Of a DNA stretch of 48,412 nucleotides, positions 24,404 through 36,269 are shown one piece after another. Origin of the DNA: Leptothrix sp. (in: b-proteobacteria) (lineage in GTDB: Bacteria > Pseudomonadota > Gammaproteobacteria > Burkholderiales > Burkholderiaceae_C); the NCBI GenBank assembly GCA_013822265.1, contig PNKD01000017.1, forward strand, positions 1 to 48,412, given 5' to 3'. Numbering within the stretch: the stretch's first letter is position 1; each line of letters begins with the position of its first letter. Both the position numbers and the translations under genes were made by a program. The notes below the pieces were generated by a model that worked only from the letters and a program-made list of their open reading frames with translations, made no database searches and was not told the DNA's origin.

Positions 24404-25390
24404 TCAGCGCAGCCAGCCCTTGCGCCGGAAGTAGATCAGCGGCACGGCCACCGAGACCGCCATCAGGCCCAGCGCGAACGGGTAGCCGGCCTGCCAGTCG
24501 AGTTCGGGCATGAACCGGAAGTTCATGCCGTAGATGCTGGCGATCAGCGTCGGCGGCAGCAGCGCCACGCTGGCCACCGAGAAGATCTTGATGATCTTGT
24601 TCTGGTTGATGTTGATGAAGCCCACCGTGGCGTCCATCAGGAAGTTGATCTTGTCGAACAGGAAGGCGGTGTGGCTGTCGAGGCTGTCGATGTCGCGCAG
24701 GATCTGCCGCGCCTCCTCGAACTGCTCGGCGCCCAGCATGCGGCTGCGCATCATGAAGCTGAGCGCACGCCGGGTGTCCATGACGTTGCGGCGGATGCGG
24801 CCGTTGAGGTCTTCCTCGCGTGCGATCGCGGTCAGCGCGGCGCCCGCCGTGCGGTCGTCGACCTCCTGCGTGAGCACGCGCGCGCTGACCTTCTCCAGGC
24901 TGTCGTAGATGCCCTCGAGGCGGTCGGCCGAGTACTCGGCGTCGGCGTCGTAGAGCTTGAGCAGCACGTCCTTCGCATCCTCGATCAGCGCCGGTATGCG
25001 CCGGGCGCGCAGCCGCAGCAGCCGGAAGACGGGCAGGTCTTCGTCGTGGATGGAGAACAGCACGTTCTTGGCCAGGATGAAGGCCACGCGCACGTTGCGG
25101 GCGGGCTCGGCCTGCGCCTCGGGGCTGGTGTCGCCCGGATCGATGAGGAAGTCGGAGCGGATGTGGAGCTCGCCGTTGTCCTCTTCGTAGAAACGCGCCG
25201 ATTCCTCGAGGTCCTCGTCGACGGCGTCGCTGGGGATGCTGAGGCCGAATCGCTGCTGCACCCAGTTCTCTTCCTCTTCGGTCGGGTTCTCGAGATCGAC
25301 CCACACCGGCTGCAGCAGCGACAGCATGTCCAGGCGTTCGATCTCGGCCTGGACCAGCCGGCCGTTGGTCAGCGTGAAGACGTTGAGCAT
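24404..25390 (-). CDS. corA: CorA-type magnesium/cobalt transporter
   Basis: A 328-residue protein with the long acidic and helical cytoplasmic domain of CorA and two C-terminal membrane helices. The selectivity motif YGMNF (about residue 288) and the adjoining MPEL loop are intact, as is the basic tail after the last helix (YFRRKGWLR). It forms a pentameric channel-like importer for Mg2+ and some other divalent ions. ATG at 25390 is followed at once by the family N-terminus (MLNVFTLTNGRL). It is divergent from the unknown gene at 25623 across a 232-base region with no other gene. Confidence 0.96.
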   Translation of the reverse strand: MLNVFTLTNGRLVQAEIERLDMLSLLQPVWVDLENPTEEEENWVQQRFGLSIPSDAVDEDLEESARFYEEDNGELHIRSDFLIDPGDTSPEAQAEPARNVRVAFILAKNVLFSIHDEDLPVFRLLRLRARRIPALIEDAKDVLLKLYDADAEYSADRLEGIYDSLEKVSARVLTQEVDDRTAGAALTAIAREEDLNGRIRRNVMDTRRALSFMMRSRMLGAEQFEEARQILRDIDSLDSHTAFLFDKINFLMDATVGFININQNKIIKIFSVASVALLPPTLIASIYGMNFRFMPELDWQAGYPFALGLMAVSVAVPLIYFRRKGWLR

Positions 25391-25622
25391 GGGGATGCTT
25401 CCGGGGGCGGCTCACCGCGTGCGGCGGTGGAGGAAAGGTGGGCGTGAGCGGCGGCGGGGTCCGTCTCGTGCCGGCACCGAAGGCCCGGAACGGACGGTCA
25501 CCGCAAGGGTGCGGGGTCCAAGGCGTCTCTCCATAGGAACGACACGGAATTATGCCCCCGAGCCCCCTGGCGGCGTCTGGCCGGCGATCGGCCACGAGGC
25601 GTCCATGCGGCAGACTCGGCGC

Positions 25623-26879
25623 ATGAAGAAACTGCTTCGCGCCGCCGCGCTGGCCCTGCTGCTGGCCGTGACGGCGCTGCTGCTGGCACTGATCGTCGCC
25701 CTGCAGCCCGAACCGGCCGTGACCTTGATGCAGCCGCCTGCCGTCAGCGATGTGGCGCGCGCCGTGGCCTTGCTGCGCACCCACGACCCGAGGCGGGCGC
25801 GGCCCGGCGCCGTCAGTGCGGTGCAGGTCGGCGAGCGTGACCTCGAGGTGCTGCTCAACCACGGCGCGCTGCGCCGCATCGAGGCCTACTCCACCGTCAG
25901 CCTGCAGCGCGGCGCGGCCACCGTGCGCAGCAGCGTGCCGGTGCCGCCCAACCCCTTCGGGCGCTGGCTCAACGTCGAGTTGCGCCTGCTCGAGACCGGG
26001 GGCCTGCCGGTGATCGCCGCGCTGAGGGTCGGCCGCCTGCCGCTGCCGGCCGTGCTGGCCGAGTGGGCCCTGCCCTGGCTGGCGCGACGCGCCGGCGTGC
26101 AGGGCGAGCTGGGCGTGCTCGCCGACGTCGTGCGCCGCGTGCACTTCACGCCCCAGCGGCTGGTGGTGGTCTACGCCTGGCGCAACGACAGCGCCGAGCG
26201 CATGCTCGGCACGCTGGTGCCGGCCGGCGACCAGGCGCGCCTGCGCGCCTACAGCGACCACCTGTTGCAGGTGGTGGCGCGCCAGGGCCCGGGCTGGACG
26301 GTCTCGCTGGCCGCGCTGGTGGGCCCGATGTTCGAGCTGGCGCGCGCGCGCAGTGCCGCCCGCGAAGCCGATGCCGCGGCCGAGAACCGCGCCGCGTTGG
26401 TGGTGCTGACGCTGTACGTCAATGGCCGCGGCGTGGGCGCCTTGCTGCCCGCCGCGCGCGCCTGGCCGCGCGTGCGGCCGTTGCGCGTGACGCTGGCCGG
26501 GCGCGACGACTTCCCGCGCCACCTGTTGATCTCTGCGGCGCTGGCGGCCGAGGGCACGGGGCCGCTGTCACGCGCCATCGGCGTCTACAAGGAGGTGGCC
26601 GACTCGCGCAACGGCAGCGGCTTCAGCTTCAACGACATGGCCGCCAACCGCGCCGGCACGCGGCTGGGCGAGTGGGCGCTGGCACAGCCGCAGCGCCTGC
26701 AGGCGGCCCTGGGGCGCAGCCTGCAGGACGGCGACCTCATGCCGGCCTGGGAAGACCTGCCCGAGTTCATGACCGAGCCCGAGTTCCTGAAGCGCTACGG
26801 CGGTGTCGGCGCACCGGCCTACGAGGCCATGCTGGCCGAGATCGATGTCCGCGTCGGCGCGCTGGCTGTCTTCCGCTGA
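25623..26879 (+). CDS. Conserved membrane-anchored protein of unknown function
   Basis: A 418-residue protein with one N-terminal hydrophobic helix (residues about 5-28) and the rest probably periplasmic. The family is not recognised by name. Segments likely to be conserved are VGERDLEVLLNHG, RSSVPVPPNPFGRWLNVELR, VYAWRN near residue 183, and FSFNDMAANRAGTRLGE near 335, followed by a C-terminal FLKRYGGVGAPAYEAM. The composition is coding (strong GC3) with no frameshift. The last ~90 residues, with an HLLISAALAAEG...SRAIGVYKEVADS...GFSFNDMAANRAG pattern, look like a folded, possibly enzymatic, domain. ATG at 25623 starts MKKLLR, a normal signal-anchor start. It faces the RlmL-like gene with three bases between stops. 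Confidence 0.75.
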   Translation: MKKLLRAAALALLLAVTALLLALIVALQPEPAVTLMQPPAVSDVARAVALLRTHDPRRARPGAVSAVQVGERDLEVLLNHGALRRIEAYSTVSLQRGAATVRSSVPVPPNPFGRWLNVELRLLETGGLPVIAALRVGRLPLPAVLAEWALPWLARRAGVQGELGVLADVVRRVHFTPQRLVVVYAWRNDSAERMLGTLVPAGDQARLRAYSDHLLQVVARQGPGWTVSLAALVGPMFELARARSAAREADAAAENRAALVVLTLYVNGRGVGALLPAARAWPRVRPLRVTLAGRDDFPRHLLISAALAAEGTGPLSRAIGVYKEVADSRNGSGFSFNDMAANRAGTRLGEWALAQPQRLQAALGRSLQDGDLMPAWEDLPEFMTEPEFLKRYGGVGAPAYEAMLAEIDVRVGALAVFR

Positions 26880-26882
26880 AGC

Positions 26883-28096
<1,214 letters not shown>

Positions 28097-28097
<1 letters not shown>

Positions 28098-29638
28098 CAG
28101 ATCGCCTTGCGCAGGCTGGCCGGCGCGATCTTCAGTGCCTCGCGGTACTTGGCCACCGTGCGCCGCGCCACCTGGATGCCCTGCTCTTCGAGCATGCTGC
28201 TGAGCTGGCTGTCGGACAGCGGCTTGCGCGTGTCCTCGGCGCTCACGAACTGCTGGATCAGCGCCCGCACCGCCGTGCTGCTGGCGTTGCCGCCGGCGTC
28301 GGTGTTCAGGCTGCTGCCGAAGAAGTACTTGAGCTCGAAGGTGCCCTGCGGCGTGGCCATGTACTTGGCCGTGGTCACGCGCGAGATCGTGCTCTCGTGC
28401 AGGCCCAGTTCGTCGGCGATCTCGCGCAGCACCAGCGGCTTCATCGCGATGGCGCCATGCGTGAAGAAGGCCTTCTGGCGTTCGACGATGGCCTTGCTGA
28501 CACGCAGGATGGTGTCGAAGCGCTGCTGGATGTTCTTCACGAACCAGCGCGCCTCCTGCAGGCGCGCGCTGAGCCCGGGGTTGGCCGAGGCGCCGCGCAG
28601 GCCGCGCGCGGCCTGCGCGTAGAGGTCGTTGATGCGCAGCTTGGGCATGACGTCGGGGTTCAACGTCACCACCAGGCCGCGGCCGTTCTTGCGCACCACG
28701 ACGTCGGGCACGACGATGGTGGCCTCGCCGCCGGCGAAGGGCCGGCCGGGCTTGGGCTCGCAGGCGATGATGAGCAGTTGCGCGTCGCGCACCAGCGCCT
28801 CGTCGGTGCCGGTGAGCGCGGTCAGCCGCTTGGTGTCGCGCCGCGCCAGCAGCTCGAGGTACTGCTCGCAGATGCGCAGCGCCAGCTGGCGCGCCGGCGT
28901 CTTGGGCAGTTGCCGGAGCTGCAGGCTCAGGCACTCGCCGAGGTTGCGCGCGCCCACGCCGGTGGGCTCCAGGCTCTGCAGCCAGTGCAGCGCGCAACGC
29001 AGCCGGTCGTCGATGTCGCTGCGGCCTTCGGCATCGTCGACCCCCAGCATCTCGGCCAGGCGTGCCGAGATCTCCTCCAGCGGGTCGGCCAGGTAGCCGT
29101 CGGCGTCCAGGCTCTCGATCAGCACCCGCAGCGCGGCGTGGTCGGCCCGGGACAGGCGCATGCCCATCACCTGCAATCGCAGGTGGTCTTCCAGCGAGCC
29201 GGCGCCGGCGCTGCGGTCCTGCGTCTCGAAGTCGTCACCGTCGCCGCTGGCCGCAGACGACGAGGGCGAGGACGGCGTCTCGCGGATGCCGTCGAAGTCA
29301 TCGCCCTCGGTGCCGTTTTCCCAGTCGTCACGCGCCGTGGTACCGAACTCGTCGCCGCGCATTTCGGCCACCGCTTCGCCGGCGTCGGGTGCCTCGTTGG
29401 CGGTTTCGCCGTCACCGGCGCGGTCGGCCACGCGGTCGACGGCCTGGCGCTCGATCGGCGTCTCGAAGGGGTTGACCAGCGCCTCTTCCTCGGCCTCGAG
29501 GAAGGGGTTCTGCTCGAGCATCTGCCCCACTTCCTGGTGCAGCTCCAGCGTGCTGAGCTGCAGCAGCCGGATCGACTGCTGCAACTGCGGCGTCAGCGCC
29601 AGGTGCTGGGACAGGCGAACCTGAAGCGAGGGCTTCAT
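28097..29638 (-). CDS. rpoN: RNA polymerase factor sigma-54
   Basis: A 513-residue sigma-54. The N-terminal activator-binding region is SLQVRLSQHLALTPQLQQSI with LLQLSTLEL. A long acidic Region II spans about residues 50-145. The core-binding domain follows, then the helix-turn-helix (LREIADELGLHESTISRVT) and the RpoN box ARRTVAKYRE near residue 494. It directs polymerase to -24/-12 promoters that need ATP-dependent activators. The gene follows lptB by one base and overlaps the RlmL-like gene by one base. The usual downstream hpf/ptsN genes are not here; the methyltransferase takes their place. Confidence 0.98.
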
Positions 29639-29639
29639 G

Positions 29640-30430
<791 letters not shown>

Positions 30431-30431
<1 letters not shown>

Positions 30432-31045
30432 CAGCGCGACGTCCCCAGGGCGCGGCTCGGCGCCAACGGCACGACGGCCGGTGCCGACGCGGCCGCGCCG
30501 GCCTCGGACCGCGGCGTGAGCGTCAGCCGCACGCGGCCGCTCGGGTTGGCCGGGCTGGCCTGCCCGCCTTCGACCTTGAAGACCTCGGCGGTGTTGTCCC
30601 AGACGATGGTGGCGCCGGTGATCTCGTCGGCCACGACACCGCTGCGCAGGCGCCGCACCGAACTGTTGCCGAGCAGGCGCAGCGTGTCGGCCCGGGCATC
30701 GAACTCGATGCGGTCGGCGCTGCCTTCGACGACCTCGTCGGCGCCGCCGTCGCGGCGCTGGCGCCAGGTGGCGGGCTGTCCGGGCAAACCGATGGCGCTG
30801 GCGGCGCGGTAGCCGTCGGGCATCTCGCGCAGCTCGATGCGCTCGGCCCGCAGCACCATCGTGCCCTGGCTGATGACGGCGTTGCCGTTGAGCACCGTCA
30901 CCTGCCGCTGCAGGTCGAAGGTGGACCCGCGCTCGGCCTCGACGACGATGGGCTTGCTGCGGTCAGCCTTCTCGGCCTGGGCGTGTCCGGCCACGGCCGC
31001 CCAGGCCAGCAGGCATGCGAGTGGAAACGAGGTGACGGCGGTCAT
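30431..31045 (-). CDS. lptA: LPS transport periplasmic protein LptA
   Basis: A 204-residue exported protein with a signal sequence ending near GHAQA. The mature beta-jellyroll (OstA) repeats include [39 protein letters not shown], then [20 protein letters not shown] and FKVEGG. LptA forms the periplasmic bridge carrying LPS to LptDE. The start is ATG 31045; the TTG one codon upstream is less likely. A Ser/Ala-rich tail extends the C-terminus. The usual upstream partners kdsD, kdsC and lptC are absent: dsbA lies there instead, after 176 bases. Confidence 0.95.
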
Positions 31046-31070
31046 CAATTCGGCACGGAAATTGCATGAA

Positions 31071-31076
31071 ATTCTA
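31071..31076 (-). promoter_or_regulatory. Candidate -10 element for lptA-lptB-rpoN
   Basis: On the minus strand TTAGAATTTC gives TAGAAT, close to the sigma-70 -10 consensus, 26-31 bases before the lptA start, in a locally AT-rich patch of an otherwise GC-rich spacer. No good -35 lies 17 bases upstream, so the call is tentative. Confidence 0.4.
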
Positions 31077-31221
31077 ACCGCTGGCGATGCCGCCGCCGCG
31101 CCGCGCGACCGCCCGGCGTGAAACTGTGATGCAAATGGACGGGCCTCGTCGGCGCCGGCTTCAGCGCCTCTTGCCGGGGTCGCCGCGCCGGGTCGTGCCC
31201 GTCCTGGCGCCTGGGCCGCGC

Positions 31222-31869
31222 TCAGCCGCCCTGGCGGGCGCGCTGGATGAGAAAGTCAACGACGGTCAGCGCCCGCTCGTGGCTGCCGGCCAGTGTGGCC
31301 GACGTGTAGTAGCGGCCCTGCACGCCCATCGAAGGCACGCCGTCGATCTTGTAGGCGTTGGAGAGCTGCTTGCCGCGGCTGACCTTGGTGTTCACGCCGA
31401 AGGACTTGAACGCCGCGGTGAACTTGGCCGCATCGACCCCGTTGGCAGCGACGAAGGCCGTGATCTCGGCCTCGCTGTTGAGGCGCCGCCGCTCGACGTG
31501 GATGGCGTTGAAGATGCGCCGCTGCAGCGTCTCGCGCTGGCCCAGCTCTTCCAGCGCATAGAACAGCTTCTGGTGCTCGACCGGGCCGATGAACGCGAAC
31601 GGCAACTGGCGGAAGGACACGTCGGGCGGCACGCGCTTGGCCCAGGCCTCGACGATGGGCTCGAACGAGAAGCAGTGCGAGCAGCCGTACCAGAAGAACT
31701 CGATGACCTCGATCTTCTTGTCGGGCGAGGGCAAGCTCACCGGCGCAGCGGTCTGCAGGCGAACGTAATGCTTGCCCTCCTCAGGCACACCCTGGGCCAA
31801 GGCACGCCCGGCCAGCGTCAGGCCCAGGCCGGCACCGGCCAAGTGCGTGGAAAACTCGCGCCGCTTCAT
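31222..31869 (-). CDS. dsbA: Thiol:disulfide interchange protein DsbA
   Basis: A 215-residue periplasmic thioredoxin-fold oxidase. It has a signal sequence with an RR-type start (KRREFSTHLAGAGLGLTLAG, cleavage near ALA-QG). The active site FFWYGCSHC has Cys63 and Cys66, and a cis-proline loop is seen in IDGVPSMGVQGRY. It introduces disulfides into exported proteins and is reoxidised by DsbB. GAGGA precedes ATG at 31869. The gene follows the SPOR protein gene by 43 bases and is probably co-transcribed with argS and it, a common Burkholderiales order. Confidence 0.96.
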   Translation of the reverse strand: MKRREFSTHLAGAGLGLTLAGRALAQGVPEEGKHYVRLQTAAPVSLPSPDKKIEVIEFFWYGCSHCFSFEPIVEAWAKRVPPDVSFRQLPFAFIGPVEHQKLFYALEELGQRETLQRRIFNAIHVERRRLNSEAEITAFVAANGVDAAKFTAAFKSFGVNTKVSRGKQLSNAYKIDGVPSMGVQGRYYTSATLAGSHERALTVVDFLIQRARQGG

Positions 31870-31912
31870 AGAAGTCCTCTCTGATTCGATGTCTGAAGGT
31901 CGTGGTCGGGGA

Positions 31913-32551
31913 TCAGGGGCGTTCGACGCGCACGATCTGCGACTCGACACCCGAGGCCTGGAGTTTGCTCTGCAAGCCGTCGGCCTCTTCACGGCTGGGG
32001 AATGGGCCCAGGCGCACACGGTAGACCGTGCGGCCGGCCTGGGCGCGCTCGCTGATGCGGGCCTGCTGGCCGAGCATGGCGAGCTGCGCGCGCTGGCCCT
32101 CGGCGTCTTCGTTGCGCGTGAAGGCCCCGGCCTGCACGTAGAAGTCGAAGCCCGGCGCCGATGCGGCCGGCACGGCCGCCGTCGCCGGGGTCGCCGCCGG
32201 GGTCGCTGCCGCGTCGCGCACCACAGGCCGTACCGGGACGCTGGCCACCGGCGCCTGCGGCGCCGCCGTGGCGATGCCCGGCGGCGGCGATGCCATCGGC
32301 CCCGCGGCCGACGCCGCACCGGGGCGTGCGGCCTTGCCGCCGAGCAGCGCATTCGGGTCCCAGCTGCGGTTGCGCTCGAGTTCCGCGCTGTCCTGCTCGG
32401 CGGTGCGTTGCGGCACCTTGTCGATGAAGGGCACGGGCGCCTTGGTGATGTAGAGCGCCACGCCCAGGGCGAGCGCCAGGCCGATGAGCAGCCCGGCCAC
32501 CAGGCCCATGACGAAGCCGCCGCGCTGCGGCTTGCGCTGTGCGGCGATCAT
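31913..32551 (-). CDS. SPOR-domain membrane protein (FtsN-like)
   Basis: A 212-residue protein with a basic cytoplasmic start, one membrane helix (about residues 14-34), a Pro/Ala-rich periplasmic linker (about 75-130) and a C-terminal SPOR domain. The SPOR domain opens with [15 protein letters not shown] and continues [18 protein letters not shown] domains bind denuded septal peptidoglycan, so a cell-division role is likely, like FtsN. ATG at 32551 overlaps the argS stop by four bases. The linker is longer in Ala and Pro than in model proteins, as expected at this GC content. Confidence 0.9.
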   Translation of the reverse strand: MIAAQRKPQRGGFVMGLVAGLLIGLALALGVALYITKAPVPFIDKVPQRTAEQDSAELERNRSWDPNALLGGKAARPGAASAAGPMASPPPGIATAAPQAPVASVPVRPVVRDAAATPAATPATAAVPAASAPGFDFYVQAGAFTRNEDAEGQRAQLAMLGQQARISERAQAGRTVYRVRLGPFPSREEADGLQSKLQASGVESQIVRVERP

Positions 32552-34281
32552 GCGGTCACCACCTCGGCGGCGGGCGCTGCGGCCTCGCGCGCCATGGCCT
32601 TGGGCGCAGAGACGCCCAGCACTGCCAGCGCGTTGTGCAGCACCTGCGCGGTGGCCGCCAGCAGCGCCATGCGCGCGCGCGCCAGCGCCGGGTCGTCGAC
32701 GAGGAATCTCTCGGCGCCGTAGTAGGTGTGGAAGTTGGCGGCCACCTCACGCAGGTAAAACGCCACGTCGTGCGGCGCCAGGTCGGCTGCGGCGCGGTTC
32801 AGCATCTCCGGGTAATCGGCCAGCTTGAGCATCAGCGCGGCTTCGCTGGGGGCGGTGAGCAGCGCCAGGTCGGCGGCGAAGAAGTCACGCTCGCCGGCGT
32901 AGGCCGCCAGCACCGAGCAGATGCGCGCGTGCGCGTACTGCACGTAGAAGACGGGGTTCTCGTCGCTGGCCTTCAGCGCCAGGTCGATGTCGAACACGAA
33001 CTCGGCGTCGGACTTGCGGCTGACGAGGAAGAAGCGCACCGCGTCGCGGCTGGTCCACTCGATGAGGTCGCGCAGCGTGACGTAGCTGCCGGCGCGCTTT
33101 GACAACTTGACCTCCTGGCCGTCCTTCATCACCAGGATCATCTTGTACAGCGCGTAGTCCGGGTAGCCCAGAGGAATGCCCAGGCTGAAGGTCTCGGAAA
33201 GGACTTGCAGCCCGGCACGCACGCGCGCCACCGTGCCGTGGTGGTCGGTGCCCTGCACATTGATGACCTGCGTAAAGCCGCGTTCCCACTTCGACAGGTG
33301 GTAGGCCACGTCGGGCACGAAGTAGGTGTAGGTGCCGTCCTGCTTGCGCATGACGCGGTCCTTGTCGTCACCGTACTCGGTGGTGCGCAGCCACAGCGCG
33401 CCGCCTTCCTCGTAGGTCTTGCCCGCAGACACCAGGCGCTGCACGGTGCTTGCGACACGGCCGCTGGCGTAGAGGCTGCTTTCGAGGAAGTAGTGATCGA
33501 AGTTCACGCCGAAGGCGCGCAGGTCGAGGTCTTGCTCGTGGCGCAGGTAGGCCACGGCGAACTGGCGGATGGCGTCGAGATCGTCGGCGTCGCCGCTGGC
33601 CGTGAATGCGCGGTCGTCGGCGTGCACCGTCTTCCTGGCGGCGTAGTCGGCGGCAATGTCGGCGATGTACTCGCCGTTGTAGGCCGCTTCGGGCCAGCCG
33701 GCGTCACCGGGCTTGAGCCCCTTCAGCCGCGCCTGCGTCGACAGCGCCAGGTTGGCGATCTGCACACCGGCGTCGTTGTAATAGAACTCGCGCTGCACGT
33801 AGTCGCCCTGGGTCTCGAGCAGGCGGCTGATGCTGTCGCCCAGGGCAGCATTGCGGCCATGGCCGACGTGCAGCGGGCCGGTGGGGTTGGCCGAGACGAA
33901 CTCGACCATCACGCGGCGGCCGCTGCCGGGCTGGCAGCCGTAGGCGGCGCCGGCGGCCAGCACCTCGGCCACCACGGCCTGCTTGGCGGCCGGCGCCAGG
34001 CGCAGGTTGATGAAGCCCGGGCCGGCGATCTCGAGCGCCTGCACCCAACGCTGGAAGGCCGGCGTGGCCTGCAGCGCCTGCACCAGCGCGGTGGCGATGT
34101 CGCGCGGGTTCTTCTTGAGTGCACGCGCCATCGGCATCGCCGCGGTGATCGCCAGGTCGCCATGCGCGGCCTGCTTGGGCGACTCGAAGGCGGCCACCGG
34201 GGCGGGGGCGCCCGCGGCATCGGCCAGCGCGGCGAGGGCGCCCTGCAAGGCCTGCTGCAACTCGTGCTTGGCTTGGATCAT
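32548..34281 (-). CDS. argS: Arginyl-tRNA synthetase
   Basis: A 577-residue class I synthetase. It has the N-terminal additional domain (about residues 1-100), the HIGH motif as HVGH in [15 protein letters not shown], and the KMSKS-equivalent as KLSKR in [14 protein letters not shown]-terminal anticodon-binding DALR domain ends near LGVSAPKAM. It charges tRNA-Arg. ATG at 34281 begins [12 protein letters not shown]. It is the first gene of the argS-SPOR-dsbA run and divergent from the kinase gene, with 108 bases between starts. Confidence 0.98.
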   Translation of the reverse strand: MIQAKHELQQALQGALAALADAAGAPAPVAAFESPKQAAHGDLAITAAMPMARALKKNPRDIATALVQALQATPAFQRWVQALEIAGPGFINLRLAPAAKQAVVAEVLAAGAAYGCQPGSGRRVMVEFVSANPTGPLHVGHGRNAALGDSISRLLETQGDYVQREFYYNDAGVQIANLALSTQARLKGLKPGDAGWPEAAYNGEYIADIAADYAARKTVHADDRAFTASGDADDLDAIRQFAVAYLRHEQDLDLRAFGVNFDHYFLESSLYASGRVASTVQRLVSAGKTYEEGGALWLRTTEYGDDKDRVMRKQDGTYTYFVPDVAYHLSKWERGFTQVINVQGTDHHGTVARVRAGLQVLSETFSLGIPLGYPDYALYKMILVMKDGQEVKLSKRAGSYVTLRDLIEWTSRDAVRFFLVSRKSDAEFVFDIDLALKASDENPVFYVQYAHARICSVLAAYAGERDFFAADLALLTAPSEAALMLKLADYPEMLNRAAADLAPHDVAFYLREVAANFHTYYGAERFLVDDPALARARMALLAATAQVLHNALAVLGVSAPKAMAREAAAPAAEVVTA

Positions 34282-34389
34282 GCGCACGATTCTACTTTTG
34301 CACACCGCCCGACGGCTGCCGCCTTGGCGTACCGAGGCGGCTTCGGTCCACAATCGGCCCCCGCTGGTCCCTGGGAACCGTCCGTCGTC

Positions 34390-35751
34390 ATGCCCTTGTC
34401 GAACCTGATCAACGCCGACCCCGACCTGCCCGAAGGCGGCGCGCCGCGCCGGATCGGCAAGTACGAGGTGAAGGCCAAGATCGGCGAGGGCGCGACCAGC
34501 GAGGTGTTCGTCGCCCACGACCCCTTTGCCAACCGCGAGGTGGCCATCAAGCGCGTGCGCCCGGGCATCCTGCCCAACTCGCGCGAGTCGCACTACCAGA
34601 AGCGTTTCTTTGCCGCCGAGGCGGCGCTGGTCGGGCGGCTGCATCACCCCGGCGTGGTGCAGATCCTCGACGCCGTGGCCGATGTCGAGGCCCCTTACCT
34701 GGTGATGGAGTACGTGAGCGGCGGCACGCTGCGCCGCTACTGCCGCGCCGACAGCCTGCTGCCCATCGCGCAGATCGTCGAAATCGGCTTCAAGTGCGCG
34801 ATGGCGCTGGGCTACTGCTACCGGCAGGGCCTCATCCACCGCGACGTGAAGCCGGCCAACCTGCTGGTCGAGGTCGACGGCGATCAGGTCACGCAGGTCA
34901 AGGTCACCGATTTCGGCAGCGTCTTCAACCAGGGCGCCGACGCCACGCAGGTCTACCGCGTGGGCAGCCTGGCCTACATGTCGCCCGAGCAGCTCGACGG
35001 CGACGTGCTCGACAGCCGCGCCGACATGTACTCGCTGGGCGCCGTGCTCTACCACCTGATCGCCGGGCGCCCGCCGTTCGACGCGCAACAGCAGCAGGCG
35101 ATCATGAACCAGATCTACCACGGCACCGCGCCCTCGCTGGCGCTGCTGCGCGAGGGCGTGCCCAAGGATCTGCAGTCACTGGTCGAGCGCTGCCTGGCCA
35201 AGGACCGTGACCTGCGCCCTGCCGACTGGAACGAATTCGCGCAGGTGCTGTCTGCGCTGAGCGCCGACCGCCAGGCCACGCGCGGCTCGGTGCAGGAGGT
35301 GCTCGACTCCGAGCGCTTCACGCTGCTGCGCTCGCTGGAATTCTTCGCCGGCTTCGGCGATGTCGAGCTCTGGGAGGTGGTGCACCGCGCCAAGTGGCAG
35401 CGTCACAGCTACGGCGCGGCGCTGTTCCGCAGGGGCGAGTCGGGCAACACCTTCCACATCGTCACTCAGGGGCAGGTCGACGTCTACCGCGACGGCAAGG
35501 CCGTGGCCTCGCTGGGCGCCGGCAGTTCGGTCGGCGAGATGGCCTATCTCGCGCCCAATCCCGAGCTGCGCGTGCACACGGTGGACATCCTGGTGGCCCA
35601 GCAGGCCACCACGGTGGCCTTCACGCCCGCGTCGATGGAACAGTTGTCGCTGCCCACGCGCCACCTCTTCGACAAGGCCTTCATCGATGTGCTGGTGCGA
35701 CGACTGCACGCGGCGCACGAGGCACTGCACCACCCGCGCCGCGTGATGTAG
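34390..35751 (+). CDS. Ser/Thr protein kinase fused to a cyclic-nucleotide-binding domain
   Basis: A 453-residue soluble protein. Residues about 22-290 are a complete Hanks-type kinase: glycine loop GEGATSEVF, invariant lysine in VAIKRV, catalytic [13 protein letters not shown] in VTDFGSVF, and SPEQLDGD after the activation loop. Residues about 320-440 are a cNMP-binding/CAP_ED domain with [20 protein letters not shown] and [13 protein letters not shown]. There is no membrane helix. The likely function is phosphorylation of unknown targets, tuned by a nucleotide or other ligand. ATG at 34390 is the best start. Whether the C-terminal domain still binds cNMP is uncertain: the usual phosphate-binding RxA arginine is not obvious. 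Confidence 0.92.
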   Translation: MPLSNLINADPDLPEGGAPRRIGKYEVKAKIGEGATSEVFVAHDPFANREVAIKRVRPGILPNSRESHYQKRFFAAEAALVGRLHHPGVVQILDAVADVEAPYLVMEYVSGGTLRRYCRADSLLPIAQIVEIGFKCAMALGYCYRQGLIHRDVKPANLLVEVDGDQVTQVKVTDFGSVFNQGADATQVYRVGSLAYMSPEQLDGDVLDSRADMYSLGAVLYHLIAGRPPFDAQQQQAIMNQIYHGTAPSLALLREGVPKDLQSLVERCLAKDRDLRPADWNEFAQVLSALSADRQATRGSVQEVLDSERFTLLRSLEFFAGFGDVELWEVVHRAKWQRHSYGAALFRRGESGNTFHIVTQGQVDVYRDGKAVASLGAGSSVGEMAYLAPNPELRVHTVDILVAQQATTVAFTPASMEQLSLPTRHLFDKAFIDVLVRRLHAAHEALHHPRRVM

Positions 35752-35877
35752 GGCCCTGGGCCGCCGGCGCGTCATCGCAAACCCGCAGTCGCGCGTTCTG
35801 TTCTGGCCTGGCGGCCCGGCCTCTGCTGAAATCACCGCCGGCACGCTGCCAACCCACCACACGAAAACGGAGCCCCC

Positions 35878-36171
35878 ATGAAGAAGACCCTGTTCGCTGC
35901 CCTCGTCGCTGCCTGCGGCCTGTTCGCCGGTTCCAGCTTCGCGGCCAACGCCGAGTGCGAAGCCAAGGCCGTCGACAAGAACGGCAAGGCGCTCGCCGGC
36001 GCCGCCAAGACGAGTTTCATGAAGAAGTGCGAGGCCGGCGCCGGCGCCGGCGCTGGCGGCTCGGCCTGCGCGGCCAAGGCCGTCGACAAGAACGGCAAGG
36101 CCCTGGCCGGCGCCGCCAAGACGAGCTTCATGAAGAAGTGCGAGGCCGACGCCGGCGCGGCAAAGAAGTAA
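35878..36171 (+). CDS. psiF: PsiF-repeat exported small protein
   Basis: A 97-residue protein with a signal peptide (LFAALVAACGLFAGSSFA-A) and two PsiF repeats: CEAKAVDKNGKALAGAAKTS and ACAAKAVDKNGKALAGAAKT, each ended by SFMKKCEA. A Gly-Ala spacer separates them. PsiF is induced by phosphate starvation in E. coli and its function is unknown. GGAG lies five bases before ATG at 35878. A good hairpin terminator follows. The DNA of the two repeats is almost identical, indicating a recent internal duplication. The symbol is given by family resemblance. Confidence 0.88.
   Translation: MKKTLFAALVAACGLFAGSSFAANAECEAKAVDKNGKALAGAAKTSFMKKCEAGAGAGAGGSACAAKAVDKNGKALAGAAKTSFMKKCEADAGAAKK
35962..36153 (+). 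repeat. 81-bp direct repeat inside psiF-like gene
   Basis: Copies at 35962-36042 and 36073-36153 are 81 bases each and differ at only four positions. They are separated by a 30-base Gly/Ala-coding spacer of GC-rich simple sequence. Identity at synonymous sites shows a young duplication or ongoing gene conversion. Confidence 0.85.
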
Positions 36172-36199
36172 GGCGCGCCCGCGCGGCCACGACACGCAG

Positions 36200-36223
36200 A
36201 GGGCGCCGGGAGGCGCCCTTTTT
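36200..36223 (+). terminator. Rho-independent terminator after psiF-like gene
   Basis: AGGGCGCC (36200-36207), a GGGA loop and GGCGCCCT (36212-36219) form an eight-pair stem followed by TTTTT. It lies 29 bases after the stop codon and is the clearest intrinsic terminator in the window. Confidence 0.85.
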
Positions 36224-36269
36224 CGTTCTTGCCGCGAAGTCCGCCGCCGCAGAGCGAACGCTCGGCGCC

